Source: Erpobdella octoculata (Eukaryota; Annelida; Clitellata; Hirudinida; Erpobdellidae). Taken from it: a stretch of 64,000 nt of DNA. This document shows positions 36,022 to 55,400 of this stretch, piece after piece. The DNA lies in assembly GCA_963978895.1 (NCBI GenBank), contig OZ022247.1, positions 22,217,153 to 22,281,152 on the forward strand. The letters run 5' to 3'. Every line of letters begins with the position of its first letter. Position 1 is the stretch's first letter. Both the position numbers and the translations under genes were made by a program. The notes below the pieces were generated by a model that was given only the letters and a program-made list of their open reading frames with translations, did no database searches and was not told where the DNA came from.

Positions 36022-37116
36022 ATTTTTTTTTTACGTTAATCTTAAGTTAGTTGCTAGGGGTCTTCGGTTTGTCTTTAAGGATACACACCACCTTATTGAT
36101 AGACTGAAGACTTTTACTTTGGATGGGTCCCCTTTACTTATCACTGGTGATGTCTCTTCTTTATATACAAATATGGTTAATTTGAGAAGTTTATCTGAAG
36201 CTAAGAAAAAACTAAGTTCTTACTCTGATAATGAAAAACAAATTGATTTTCTTATATCACTTCTCAAACACTCATTGACTCATAACACTTTTTTATTTAA
36301 CAATAGGAAGTACATTCAAACAAGTGGTTGCGCTATGGGTAAAGCTTACTCACCTACTCTTGCTAATATATAGTTAGAAGAACTTGATCTTTTTGTCACC
36401 AATAACCAACATGTTAGCTTCTATGGACGTTATATTGACGACATCTTTTTAGTTTGGAATGGTTCTGTAGATAATTTTATTTTATTTTCTAGAGAAGTTA
36501 ACTTAATTCCTAGAATTTCAATCAAATTCTCTATAAATGAAAGAGAAGTTAATTTTCTCGATTTATTATAATACAAGACCTCAAACAAGATACATCACCA
36601 TACTTATTTCAAGCCAACTAACTACTTTCAATACCTTCATCCCAGGTCACATCACCCCAAACATGTATTCAAGGGAATCATTAAGTCACAATTCATCAGG
36701 TTTGCAAGATTATCTTCCAATATCAAAGCTTATGACTCAACTTCTCGTTTTTTCATATATGAGATGGTTGAGAGAGGATATAATTGCATAAGACTTAAAG
36801 AACACTATAAAGAGATCCGTAACCTTTTTTCAAACTATGTGCCTAAAGAAAAAAAGAAAGTCGACTATGACCAAACCTTTTTCTTTGTAGGTAACCATGG
36901 TCCAAACGCCATTAAAAGTTTTCTAATTTTAAGAATATTATTAGAAAGGTCTCACATTTTAAGGATGCCAAATTCATTAAAGCAACAGCATCTGACAAGA
37001 ATTTACTTAGAATTCTTTTCAAAAATCCTTAATAGCTCCGTATCTCAACCCACCCCTAAAAAACACTTTATCTTACCCTGTACCAAAAACCCTACCACAA
37101 GCAGCGCCTTATAAAA
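36022..37116 (+). pseudogene. Penelope-like element reverse transcriptase fragment, copy 2
   Basis: It matches 28586-29503 with DVSSLYTNM, GCAMGKAYSPTLANI and YIDDIFLVW, but a TAG stop follows LANI at 36371 and a frameshift lies near 36565. It keeps the roughly 190-bp segment missing from copy 1 (about 36655-36840), reading FIRFARLSSNIKAYDS and MVERGYNC, a region conserved in Penelope-like elements. Its defects differ from those of copy 1. Confidence 0.75.
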
Positions 37117-37819
37117 TTAAGGTTCGAAAAGTTTCAAAACTTCCCATTTTGTAATTATCATTTTCTGTTTCTTTACAAAATTAAGTATGTTTGTTTGTAT
37201 GTATGCATATGGGTTTATTAATTATTTTATTTTTCTTCATTATTTGTACATTTTGTTTTTGTATCTTTGGTTATTATTATGATGAGTGGAAGTAAATTAT
37301 TGCGATTAAATTTTTCTACTTTACTTTCACTATTACTTACTAATTTTTTTTACTTATTACTTTTAGTTTTACTTAAGAAAGCAATTAAACAATCATTTTG
37401 CTTTACTTTTAACTTTACTTAACCTAAATAGCACTGCTAAACAGTGGCGTAGCGTGGGTTTTAGCCGCCCAAGATAAAACGTCTAGGACCGGGGGATTGG
37501 TGTAAAATTTAACCAACAACTTTGACTTTTTTCAAACTCCAGGGGTGAGAGAGTAAAAAAAGAGTGCTTTAATTCAAAAAATTTTTCTTTGAAAATCTTT
37601 TTCCGCCTTCTTAACAAAAACTAACGAAGCGGACCGTTTTTCCTACCAACGCCATTGACTTGCATCATGACCACCACAAGCATCTGCTAACAATTTTAGT
37701 TGAAAACAGATTGATTAAACTTCAAAAAGCCAAGCTCCACTTGACTCCACCGATAGACACCTCATCGCAAACATGCATGTCAGCCTGTCTCAACAAACCG
37801 TCTAATTAAGCGTGTCTAA

Positions 37820-37997
37820 AGCCCTGTTCACGTCGATAAAAAAAAACCTATCCCGACCACATCAAACAAAAAAAATCAGATCAAATCGGTCGATGTGTCT
37901 AAAACAAACCCGGTTTATCACATCTACAAACTCCGGACGTGGCAGATTTGATCGGTTCGTGACAACTCACGTTTGTTGATGTAAACACAACAGGGCT
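37820..37997. mobile_element. Harbinger-like MITE upstream of FReD6
   Basis: Same element and site as 24038-24208 and 30204-30381, bracketed by TAA. Shares the ACA insertion near the 3' end with the FReD5 copy. Confidence 0.75.
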
Positions 37998-38282
37998 TAA
38001 CTTGCACGAGCTGTCAGGGCTTTCAATAAAGAATGTTTTTGTAATTCTTGCATCTTCTGCCGTTTAATTTTTCCTTATATATGAATCCTCTGGTCTGCTG
38101 AAGTCAGACTCTGTGAAGAGGTTTGGTAGATTGGTGGTTTTCTAATATATTATAATTATAATTATTATTAATAATATTATTACATTTATTTTTTAATCAG
38201 TTATAGAGTCTATGATCGATTTTAATAGTTAACGTATATAAATATATTATTTATTTATTTTGTTTTTTTTTTCAGAATAAAC

Positions 38283-40800
38283 ATGGATCCTAAGAAGTTA
38301 TGTTCTTTTTTCCTTGCAATCTTTGTGGCAGGTAAAAATAATAAATTATACATGTTATGCATAAGGGTTACGTGGGTACAGGTATACCCGCGCAGACCTA
38401 CTATGTGTATAACCTGCGGTTTTGGTTTTACAAAAAAGTTACAAATTTGTAAATTATTAAAAAACATGTTTGTAAACATTAAAACACTAAAATTAAGTAA
38501 ATAAAAAATACATTACAGTTGTTAAAATTATTTCTGCTCTTTGTTCCAGTGATGCACTGCAATGCGGCGGACACAAGTGAAGAACTTGAATATGAATATG
38601 AAGAGGACCTGACCCCGCCAAAATCTTCAAGTAAGTCCTTTTCTACATATTGATAGGAAAAACTTTTTTGGTCTGCCTCATCAGTTTTAGCCATAACACT
38701 GAAATCATTTCTAGGTTTTTCTATCGATGGTGTGGTTTAAATATTGCAGTTTTGAACACAGTTTCCGTGGGGTCTAATAATATATGCCCAAAAAGCAGCC
38801 AAAGTTCTATTTTTCTTGATTTGTTTAATGCAATATTGTTAATAATTTCATCAAATTTAATAGACCAAACTAGATAACTTTCAATTGCTAGTAACGCTAA
38901 ACCACAGAGTATTTCCTGTCTCATTACCGATCATTGTACACTATTTATTTGTTTTAATTTGCTAATGACCGTTCAGCTTCTGTTTGAGAAATTTGAAACT
39001 AAAGCCCTTATCTGGTCAATGGCCCAGGCCCCCTTTACACTGCTCCGGACCTCGGTGCATTTGCCCGCCATACCCCCTTCTCGGTGCCCCTGTACCCGAC
39101 TAACTTATATAAAAGAACACAATTTGTAATCTTATCATCGATCCTATTTCAAAGAGCTTACCGATTGCCAAGACATTGAATCTACAAATCCTAAAAAAAG
39201 TGGCATCTACTGGCTCAACCTCAAAGGTCATCTCGTGCCTGCTTACTGTGAAATAGCTGCCGGTGGAACCAAGTATACGGTACGAAAACTACAAAAAGCT
39301 TTCTTTTTGTAAGAATATCGTAAGGCTGATATATCGGGCATCGAGTAAAGATTAAAATAAAAACTTTTAATAAATAATCCTCAATAGAAATGTTCGTCTT
39401 TACCGGCCATGTTTATTTTATGTACTTAATCCAGGTCTTCCAAAAAAGAATGGATGGAACTATTAACTTTTTCAGAAGATGGAAAGAATACAAGTATGGA
39501 TTTGGAAATTTTAATAGAGAATTTTGGTGGGGTGAGTTACTCTCTAAAAGTGTTTTATGTATTCAAACTAATTTCAATTAAAATGTGAAACATAATTGTA
39601 CATAATTGTCTCAGGTCTTCTGCCACTTTCCACGCTTACTTCGAAGTACCGTTACAAATTGAGGGTCGAATTAGAGGCATTCGACGGTACCAAAGTCTAT
39701 GCCGAGTACGAAGAGTTTGCCGTCGGAAATGAGGACACCAAGTTCATGCTAACAGTTTCTGGGTACAAAGGAACAGCAGGTAAGCTTCTAACAGTAGTTT
39801 ATGCAGCTCAGGTTGTATAGCTTGATTAGAGGAAAACTGAAAAACTTTTTAAATATAAGCAAAGTGTTTTTATCAGTGGCTTATCTAATTTTTTAATCAT
39901 TTAACACCAAAATGTTTTTGGCCGATTGTAAAGCCGGTCTACGTAACACTACTAAACTCTGCGGAATGTGGTGTAAAGTGTAGATGTCTTAAGCCCAGTA
40001 AACACTGGCCAGTTTTCACTGGTACCAGTCATTCAGCACCAAAATACGGATCCATAAATTATGTTAATTCATGCACGTCCAGATTCTGTTGCCAGTTTTC
40101 GCTGGGCCTATACCTGTTCTGGAAAGAAATAGAACACCCATCAGCTGGCAAAAGCTGGCAACAGAATTTAGACGCGCATGAATAAACATTAAACATGCTT
40201 TCTGGTTGCGTTTTTCACGCCGAACGACTGGTACCAGGGAAAACTGGTCAGTGTGTAGCGGGCTCAATATAGCTCCTTTTGAAATAATTCAATTGTGATG
40301 CTTTATAGTGTTTTTTCTTATTTTCAATATTTGTATTTGTATCATATTAAATCTTGACTTTGACCTGAAAGTAGGCTTGTTAACATGAGCTTCTTGCTGA
40401 GAGAGCATGCATCAACTAGCAAAACTGAAAACCTCAACTTGCGGATATTCATCTTCCATGAAAAGATCATAAATTCATTTATTTCTTTGTAAAAATTACT
40501 TTTAAAAAATGCTGACGAATCAAGTCTGATTGTATTTTGTTTAATCCTTCAGGTGATGCCCTGAGCTACCACAACAAAATGTCTTTCACCACTTTGGACA
40601 GTGACAACGACAAGTATGGTGACAATTGTGCTAATCTCTACCACGGAGGATGGTGGTACAACGCCTGTCATCAGTCCAACTTGAACGCCTTATACTTTTT
40701 GGGCAAGCACCCAACCTTTGCCAATGGAATCGACTGGCTCCAGTTCAAAGGGTACAATGAGTCACTCAAGTCTGTCAAAATGATGATCACCAGAAAATAA
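38283..40800 (+). CDS. FReD6: secreted fibrinogen-related-domain lectin with shortened linker, intact
   Basis: Exons 38283-38331, 38550-38630, 39155-39279, 39435-39531, 39615-39779, 40553-40800; 254 residues. Signal peptide [16 protein letters not shown]. Exon 2 is 12 bases shorter than in FReD4, removing DAVG so the linker reads ELEYEYEEDLTPPKSS. The FReD domain has VFQKRMDGTINFF, AEYEEFAVGNED (other copies have [12 protein letters not shown]), the calcium motif [11 protein letters not shown] and [16 protein letters not shown]. All splice sites are consensus. Intron 2 lacks part of the block present in FReD4. It is the third member of the FReD4-6 group. AATAAA follows near 40877. Confidence 0.9.
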
Positions 40801-43283
40801 TCCTGATCGCTCTGTTTTCCAATAATTCTCTGGAAAATAATAGAACATTTATTGAAAAATGATTTGTTTGTTAAGAAATAAATGCCTGCAACTGACTTGT
40901 TTTAGTCCCATTTATTATTTATCAAAGAAAAGTAAAACTAAAACAAGAGAAACGTTAACCACACAAACGAAATTAAAATAAAACTAAAATTGAAGTAATA
41001 AAACGAAATCTAAAACGATAATAATATAGTTTACAATTTAGCGTAGTTACATTTCAGAGGTTCTTTGTTCAGTATTCTATTTTATAATGGTCTGCGTTCC
41101 AGTTGCCATTTTTCGTGAAGTAACGCATTTACCAACTTGCCGACTGTCACGACTATCAATCTTAGTAATAGTCGCGAACGTTGGAGAATTTTGGGACTGG
41201 GAGGTTCAAGAAACTTATATCTCTATCAAATTTAAAATTTATTTTAAAAAAAGATAGCAGTTAAACGTCCAAACACGAGATAATATTTTTTATAAATTCT
41301 CAACTGAAACCTTTCTTTCTTTCTCTCCTATCAAACTGGATTATCTTTTAATTGTAACAAGGTACGATTTCTAGAGTGTATTTAAACTTTTACTTTCGTT
41401 ACTTTTCTGGCTTATTTTTTTTACTTTGTAACGAGTTACTTTTATTAAAAAAAAATACAAAGTTAAATTAGATTCGTTGCACTAGCGGATCCAGGGGGCG
41501 GCCAGTCCGGCCATTCCCCCCTCACATTTTGTCAATAGACTTTGCCCCCCCCCCCTCGTCGGAACCAAATTCAAAAAATAAAAAGCCAATGATAAAGCAA
41601 ACCCGGACACACTTTCAAAGTTAAATATTTCTAAAAAAAAATTCATGTGTAAATAAATGTTTAAAATGCTAAATAATCATGAATTTTTCTCGCGTACATA
41701 TCCAAAGACTCCTATAAACTGGAAGCGAAATATTAAAAAATAAAACAAAACGTAACAACGGCTCGTGAAAGCCAAAAAATAGGTATTTAAATAATGTTAA
41801 GCAGGAACGTCATTTCAGCAACATCTTGGGGGGCAATATGTTGAAGGGCCCAATTTTTTATCATAATGTAAAACTATTCCTAACAAAAAAGCTAATGACC
41901 GGGGGATAGTCGGAGCTACTTTTCTAAAAACTTCCACATTTTTATAATCAAAAAAGCTAATGACAGAAAGGATAGTTGGAGGTGGGCCGTAGCCGTGAAA
42001 TTTAAAGTGGGGAAGTCTTGGGATTTTTTCCACTTTAAGTTGCACGTTCCAGCAATGCACTCCCCCTGTCCCCAAAATGATTTCCCTAATGTAAAGTAGG
42101 CTTAGTGCATATAAAATCAGGTGATCAAAGATGTATGTAGGGCCCTCAACTCCAAAAATCTTCTGGCTATTTCAGAATATTCTAATAAAACTGGATCTAG
42201 GTACGCATTCTGTTTATTCTTTGGTGTGTCTCATGCGTGCTATGGTCAAAGAATGGGTAAAATTGTAACCCGTTCTCTAACGAATTTCTCAGACTTTACT
42301 GGCTAGAATGGTGCACTGGATCTTCTCGAACAGTTTAGTGTTCACGTTACAAATGCAACAAACTAAAACACGCATGGATGGATGTCTATGTTAACTCACA
42401 CACCAAAACATAGCAAGTGTTGCAGATAGAAAAGCTTTTGCCGAAACAACTAAATTGCCAAAATTCAAAATATTCTACTCAAAGGACACAAACAATTACG
42501 TAATAATTTTTATTACACGCTTGCGCGCATTCATTTCATCAACTGCTGACTGCTGATCACCGTAGTCATACATACATACATACATACATACATACATACA
42601 TACATACATACATACATACATACATACATACATACATACATACATACATTCATACATACATACATACATACATACATACATTCATACATACATACATACA
42701 TACATACATACATACATACATACATACATACATACATACATACATACATACATACATACATACATACATACATACATACATACATACATACATACATACA
42801 GACAGACATCGGAAATTATGTATGCTGATTATGTATGTTGATATCGTTAAAAATTAAAGAAAAGTTTATTTCTTTGCAAAGGTTAAAATAAGTAATAAAT
42901 TGATATGAAAAAAATATTATTGAGCTTGATAAACTTTATTAGACTCGAAAAAAATATTAGAATATAAGAGTGTTAGTATACGATAATTATTAGTATTATT
43001 AAACATCATAAAGATTCAGATATAAACTTAAGAATCTTTACAAAAAACGTTGTTTTTTGAATTTCATAGCTAAATGACGCCTTGATATTTCATTCTGATG
43101 AATAAACAACGTTTCAACAATAACAGATTTTTAAACTAATTTGTTAATAATTTTTAAATTGTTTTTCATCGCAATAACTTAGGTTTCTTTACAATGAAGT
43201 AAAATTAGTCAATAAGTTTTCATAGTTAATCTTTGGCGTCATCTAAAATTGCATCTTCACTTTCATTCGAGCGTATATTTGAA
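40801..43283. other. FReD6 3' flank and repeat-rich intergenic region
   Basis: The FReD 3' flank is followed to about 41340 without the LINE/Penelope insert found after FReD4 and FReD5. From 41480 to 42100 there are repeat remnants with CGGATCCAG and GACCGGGGGATAGTCGGAG, words also found at 6790, 49555 and 50030. A (CATA)n tract lies at 42567-42800. 42810-43280 is AT-rich and should include the promoter of the Ig-domain gene. No other gene seen. Confidence 0.5.
42567..42800. repeat. (CATA)n microsatellite
   Basis: About 234 bp of CATA repeats with two TTCAT interruptions, followed by GACAGACA. Long open frames across it on both strands are a consequence of the repeat. Confidence 0.95.
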
Positions 43284-49371
<6,088 letters not shown>

Positions 49372-52300
49372 AATAAACAAGAACTTTAGTTTATTTAAGT
49401 CTTCGGAGTGTTTGTCAAAGCTGTTTTAGATTTTCAGCAAATTTTTTAAACCTGACTGGGCATTGTCAATTTAGGTGACCAGAGAATTTTCAAAAATTGT
49501 ACTTAAGGAAAATCTATAGAAAAAAGGCAACTTTAGTTTCGTTGTGTGCTGTGGCGGATCCAGATTCTCCTGGTGGGCGGATGCGGGTACTTCACTTCCA
49601 AATTTTTCACACTTTCTCCTGAGAGAAAATATGATGACCGCGGCGGGGGGTAGTCAGGTCTGGATTAACCATTAGGCAAACAAAGCACGTGCTTCGGGCA
49701 CTAAGAGTTTGGAAGCACCACAAGTCCACAAGATATATTTTAAACAAATTTAAGTTCAGAAACAACTGATTTTTAATACAGAAATACTTTATTGCAGGTT
49801 TTATACGAGTGATAGTAGTATAAACTACAAATATATTTGTTAACAACTGTTTTCTTTGCATAATATTAAACATACCTGCGGTCACGGTCAGTGAAAGATC
49901 AGGGGCCCAGGGCAGTAGGGGGCACCCGTGTGGGTTTGTGCCTTGAGCACTAAAATGGTTTAATCCGGCACTGGGGGTAGTCATAGGTATTTTTTAATTT
50001 TTCAAAAACACTTTTTTTTAAAAGCTGATGGCCGGGGGTAGTCGTAGGTATTTTTTAGCAATTTTACTTTCAACCGTGGTCATTTTCCAAAAAACAGTTA
50101 TTTGACCCAAAAAAAATTTAATTTTGACTGATGGGGAGTGGCATCTTCCGCCATGGATCCGTTTCCGGTTGTGTGCTGTAGACTCAAAAAACACTGAGCC
50201 AATTTGTTACACTTGAGAAGCATTACCAGAAGAATGTTTGTATTTATTCTGAAAAAATTCGCACCGACTGACTGGTGTGTACTGTCCAAAAAACGTATAC
50301 CTGGCCAACAGTGCCTACGCACGAACATAATCAGAATTTGGTGAAATTTGGTGACTTTGTACAAGTGTACCATCCTCTACAAGACCCTTGAATTTTTTTT
50401 AATTTGGTCAAAAAATCACACCGAATTCTGATCATTGTTATTATATATACCCTTGGTAGTTGCAGGGTTAAGTGAAGTCACATAAAATGATAGCCAAAAT
50501 GGCACTTTACAAGACATCAAATGCACAGCATGTAAAAAAAATAGCTATATCATTTATGATGGAGATGGGAGACAAGTCAATGTTGTAGTATCTTTCATCG
50601 CATTGGTTTACAGGAATTTAAACTTTTTCGTCGCTTAAAGGTGGTTCTAAATATATTAAAATTTTTGTCAACTCATGTCCTTGTTTTGATTTTGGTTACC
50701 ACGCAGTAGACTTAATACAAGTGCAAATGCTTAAATAAAAAATAAACTCGGTTTATCTGGCAATATTCCTGTATTCGATTCAATAATACAAAACCCCAAA
50801 TCGAAAGAGATGCCATTGAATAGATGTGTGTGACATTAGAAAAACGAATGATGCTGCAAAAAAGGCACGTCCCATCTGTAAACTAATAAACAAACATTTA
50901 AACCAGCTAGCATAGCAGCCTTATTTCTAATAGCGACCAGCCTTATTCGTTTTCGCCAGTTGTTCACGGGCGCTTACCATCTGATACACTAATTTATATT
51001 TGCCGATATGGCGATGTGACTCTGAACTAAATATGAAGTAGAGTAGGCGCCTACCATTGTCAAAAAAAACTGTGGTTTTTTTGTTTATTGCGACCATTAC
51101 AACGCAAAAGCCGATTCAATTTTTAGATTGAATGTTAATAACTTTTTTTCTGAATTGAAGTACAAATTATTATTTTTAGTACAAATCTTGTTGTGACCGT
51201 TTAAGTAGGTATATATGTTGTCTATTTGCGGTGATTTGTTTGTATTAAAATTAAAAAAAAGCACTTTACCATGGAGGGTATCATGTTCTGGAGATAAATA
51301 AACATGAATTAGAAAACAAAAAATGTACTAACAAAAATTGAAACAATTAATGCTGCACTTCGAAATAACGTGGCAACGTATTTTGTTGGCCTTTCTAGCC
51401 TCCCTCGTCCAAATCAATCGTCGTATCACTTTGCCCACACAATTCTGCCTACTTTTTAACATTTGTTTTGTTAATCTTTCTATTCCGTGGTTTTTGCTTT
51501 TGAGTGATTTACTATCAATTTTTCATATAAAACTCAGAAATTTTGATATACTTTTTTTGAAAACGTTCTATAACCCTAGACTAATTTCAAAACATAAAAT
51601 GGCTCCCTATTGTTAAGACTAGAAAGTTTAAAAAAATATTAGAAAAATTATAATAATAATATATTTTTTAAACTAACTTAGCTGTTACAGCAATGGACTT
51701 ACTAAAAAAAAATTTTATCTTAAAATAATTTTTTAAACACACCCTCAAAATAACTGCCACTTAAGCAAGTAGGTAGTAGGTACTTTCATGTGAGTCATGT
51801 TACAGATAGCAAATGAGACTATGAGACCGCTTACTTTCACCAGTTGCTATTGGCAACAAATGGTCGTGACATTTATATGACTTTTGTTAAATATCAATGG
51901 GTCACCAGGTACCTGTATTTTTGTAAAAAAAAAAAATGACCAATTGAAACATACAAAGAAAGACAGGAAACAATGAATCTAGATAGAGTTTTTACAAAGT
52001 AAATAAATCACAGTTAGTACCAAAGAAGTGTTTTAAAATGTTAAAGTAACAATACCGGAGACGTAAAAAGGACACATATCTTTTTTTCTTGGAGGATGTC
52101 TTGTAAGCTTGAAATTAAAATTATTCGCTTGAAACTATTTTTACTTTTAATTTGAGTATAATCACAAAAGCCCGTCCAACGCTATACATATTGACTGACA
52201 TCATGACCGATACCACCATTGCTACGACAAATATAACAATATTAGTTGAAAACAGATCAATTAACCTTCAAAAGGTCATGCTCCAATGAACTCTGAACTT

Positions 52301-52639
52301 GACTCTACCCCATCGCAAATATGCCTCGAACCGTCAAATTGAGCGTGTCTAACTTCCACGGGCTGTCACGGCTCTCAATAAACTGTGTTTTTGTCATTTG
52401 TCATTTTTGTATCTTCTGTCGTTTAATTTTTGCTTATATTTGAGTCCCCTGGCCTGTTGAAGTCAGACTCTATGAAGAGGTTTGGTAGATTGGTTGTTTT
52501 CAAATAAATTATAACTATATATATTATTAATAATAATATTACTTAACTTTTATTGTTAATCAGTCTATCATCAATTTTTATAGTCAACGTTTAAATATAT
52601 TATTAAATTAATTTTTTATTGTTTTTTTCCAGAATAAAC
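49372..52639. other. Intergenic region between the Ig gene and FReD7
   Basis: Starts with the AATAAA of the Ig gene. A hAT-type element at 49655-49973 sits in an older repeat (about 49555-50160) with GGCGGATCCAG and GGATCCG near its ends. 50400-52160 is AT-rich with no recognised gene; the longest frame (51338-51616) has no family signature. From about 52170 the sequence is the usual FReD upstream segment. Confidence 0.5.
49655..49973. mobile_element. hAT-type non-autonomous element with perfect 8-bp duplication
   Basis: The 319-bp element has ends CAGGTCTGGATTAACCATT and the inverse of CAGTGCCGGATTAAACCATT. It is bracketed by GGGGTAGT at 49647-49654 and 49974-49981. The target is another repeat (GACCGGGGGGTAGTC-type), which occurs without this insert at 6790 and 50030. 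Confidence 0.8.
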
Positions 52640-54665
52640 ATGGATTCCAAAAAGTTCTGCTTTTTTTTCCTCGCGATGTTTGTGGCAGGTGAATTATTTC
52701 AAAATATTAGAGATGGGAAACGAACCGAACTCGCCGGTTCGATCTAAAGTACGGGTTCGGTTCGGTCGTAGGTAAGGTTCGGTTCGAGTTCGGTTCGTTT
52801 CCCATCTCTAAAAAATATGTTTCTAAACATTCAAAAACCAAAATAAGGTGAATAAAAATTATATCAACCTAGAGCTGCTAAAATAAACTCTTCTTTTTGT
52901 TTCAGTGATGCACTGCAATGCTACCAAGGCGGACAAGGATGAAGAAATTGCTTATGAGTACGAAGATGCTGTGGGAGAAGAACTGACCCCGCCGAAATCT
53001 TCAAGTAAGTTCTTTTGTTCATATTTATGGCATCAACTTCTTTGTCTGCAACATCAGCATTAGAACCATTTCTGAGTTTTTCTATTGAGAACATGGTTTT
53101 AAATTTGATAACAGTTTCCATCTGGTCTAATATAATATGCCCAAATAACAAACACCGTTGCACTTCCATTTGATAACGAGTCCTAAAGATGCAGGTTACC
53201 CAAAATAGACTAATTTATATAAAAAAAGAGCACAATTTGAAATTTTGTTACCAATCCTATTTCAAAGAGCTTACTGACTGCGAAGACATTGATTCCTCAA
53301 ATCCTAAAAAAAGTGGCATCTACTGGCTCAACCTCAAAGGACATCTCGTGCCTGCTTACTGTGAAATAGCTGCCGACGGAACCAAGTATACGGTAAGCAA
53401 ACTAAAAACAGCACATGAGGCTGATACGTTGGGCATCGAGTAAAGATTAAAATAAAAACATTTAATAAATAATTTTCACTGAAAAAAGCGTTCGTCTTAA
53501 CCAGTAATGGTTAGATAAAATGTCTTATGTACTTAATCCAGGTCTTCCAAAGAAGATTGGATGGAACTGTTAACTTTTTCAGAAGATGGAAGGAATACAA
53601 ATATGGATTTGGAAATTTGAATAGAGAATTTTGGTGGGGTGAGTTACTCTCTAAAAGTGTTTTTATGTATTTAAACTAATTTTAATAAGAACTTGAACCG
53701 TAATTGTACACTGATATTTTCAGGTCTTCTGCCACTGTCCATTCTGACTTCGAGGTACCGCTACAAGTTGAGGGTTGAATTAGAGGCATTCGACGGTACC
53801 AAAGTGTATGCCGAATACGACGACTTTGCCGTCGGAAATGAGGACACCAAGTTCATGTTGAAGGTTTCTGGCTACAAAGGAACAGCAGGTAGGCTTATAA
53901 TAGTGGCATATGCAGAAAAAAATAAAGGGCCAAATAGGGGAGTGTTGGGGAAGGATGACTTTTAGCACAGTCTGATTAGAGGTGGGTGACTAAAACATTA
54001 CCCTAATTCCATCAGAGTTTTTTACGGTGCAAATAAATTGCGCTGAACGCAATGATGCATGATTTATGCCCCCAATAAAGACGCCACTGGCTTCCTATAT
54101 AACTCCTCGTGAAATAATTAAATATTAATGCTTGTTAATGTTTCTTTTTCCATTTTGAATAATTTTATTTGTAGCACACATTTAATCTTGACCTTGACCT
54201 GAAAGTAGGCTTGTTAACATGAGCTTCGTGCCGAGAAAACATGCATCAACTAGCAAAACTGAAAACCTTAACTTGCGGATATTCCGCGTTCATGAAAAGT
54301 TCATAAATTAATTCATTTCTTTGGGAAATACCTTATACTTTTAAAATCACACTGACAGAAGACGTTAATTCTTTCCCGTGCTTTTCAATGCTGATTGTAT
54401 TTTGTATAATCCTTCAGGTGATGCCCTGAGCAACCACGACAAAATGTCTTTCACCACTATGGACAACGACAACGACAAGTATGGTGACAACTGTGCTAAT
54501 CTCTACCACGGGGGATGGTGGTACAACGCCTGTCATCAGTCCAACTTGAACGGCTTATACTTTTTGGGCAAGCACCCGACTTTTGCCGATGGAATCAACT
54601 GGCTCCAGTTCAAAGGTTACAACGAGTCGCTCAAGTCTGTCAAAATGATGATCACCAGAAAATAA
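52640..54665 (+). CDS. FReD7: secreted fibrinogen-related-domain lectin with the longest linker, intact
   Basis: Exons 52640-52688, 52906-53004, 53268-53392, 53542-53638, 53724-53888, 54418-54665; 260 residues. Signal peptide [16 protein letters not shown]. Exon 2 is the longest in the array (99 bases), with [17 protein letters not shown] before the common [10 protein letters not shown] end. The FReD domain is close to FReD3: [55 protein letters not shown] and [16 protein letters not shown]. All splice sites are consensus. Intron 1 carries a small hAT-like MITE. Intron 5 is short, lacks the inverted-repeat MITE seen in other copies, but keeps the TGACCTTGACCT block. It lies 9 kb from FReD6, beyond the Ig gene. 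Confidence 0.9.
52708..52810. mobile_element. 103-bp near-palindromic hAT-like MITE in FReD7 intron 1
   Basis: The first 26 and last 26 bases are perfect inverted repeats, starting TAGAGATGGGAAACGAACC. Flanks are CAAAATAT and AAAAATAT (52700-52707, 52811-52818), an 8-bp duplication with one change. The interior is a GGTTCGGTTCG-rich spacer with no coding capacity. Other FReD copies lack it. Confidence 0.8.
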
Positions 54666-55400
54666 ATATGATCGCTCTGTTTTCCGATCATTCTCGAGAA
54701 AATAATAAAACATTCATTGAAAAATGATTTGATTGTTAATGTTAAGAAATTAATGTCGAGAACTGATTCCTTTTAGTCAATTTTATTACTTATCAAAGTC
54801 AACCAAACCAAAAAATTAAACTAGCAAAAACAAAATTAACGGCTTACCCTAGTCTACACAGCCTATGGCAAGCCGATGCTGAACACACACAGCTGTAGCC
54901 GATATAAAATTTTCATGTAACAAACAATTCGATAATGGCTTAACTTCAATTGTGCTAACAAATAGCAAAAACCAATTGAATTGTTGTTAAGTTCTATAGA
55001 ATGTGTAGTGTAGCATAGGAGACACTGTACCAACGCTTAAAACAATAATTGATTTTTATATCTATTTTTTAAGACGTAGATTGGAATGTGTCGCTTTATT
55101 TCTTGGCTAATTCCAACCGTCATAGCACACACGTCACTTCTTGCTATCAGCTGCCGACCAATCACCAGCCCACCTGATCAAATCTTGTTTTTGTCAATAT
55201 CAGTCGTCAAGTCCTCACAGTCGAGACAACTGATCTGAATTTCTTAAATTTGCCAACTTACTAGCACCCCTGCAGCCCAAATAATACCATCTAGCACCAT
55301 ATGGATGGCAATAAAAGTACTAGATCACTTTTTATTTCGATTAATTACATTTTATTTTAAGCAAGAACAACTTAATAAGTCACATCCAGAAATTTTCAGG
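54666..55400. other. Convergent intergenic gap between FReD7 and the U1C genes
   Basis: FReD7 3' UTR with AATAAA near 54704, then AT-rich sequence. FReD7 (plus) and the U1C gene (minus) end toward each other. No gene seen. Confidence 0.5.

Noticed and set aside
42531..42809. Long Cys/Met/Tyr/Val repeat open frames
   Set aside because: They are the translation of a (CATA)n microsatellite, with no start context or homology.
51338..51616. 92-codon hydrophobic frame
   Set aside because: AT-rich chance frame with no homology, splice context or repeat support.
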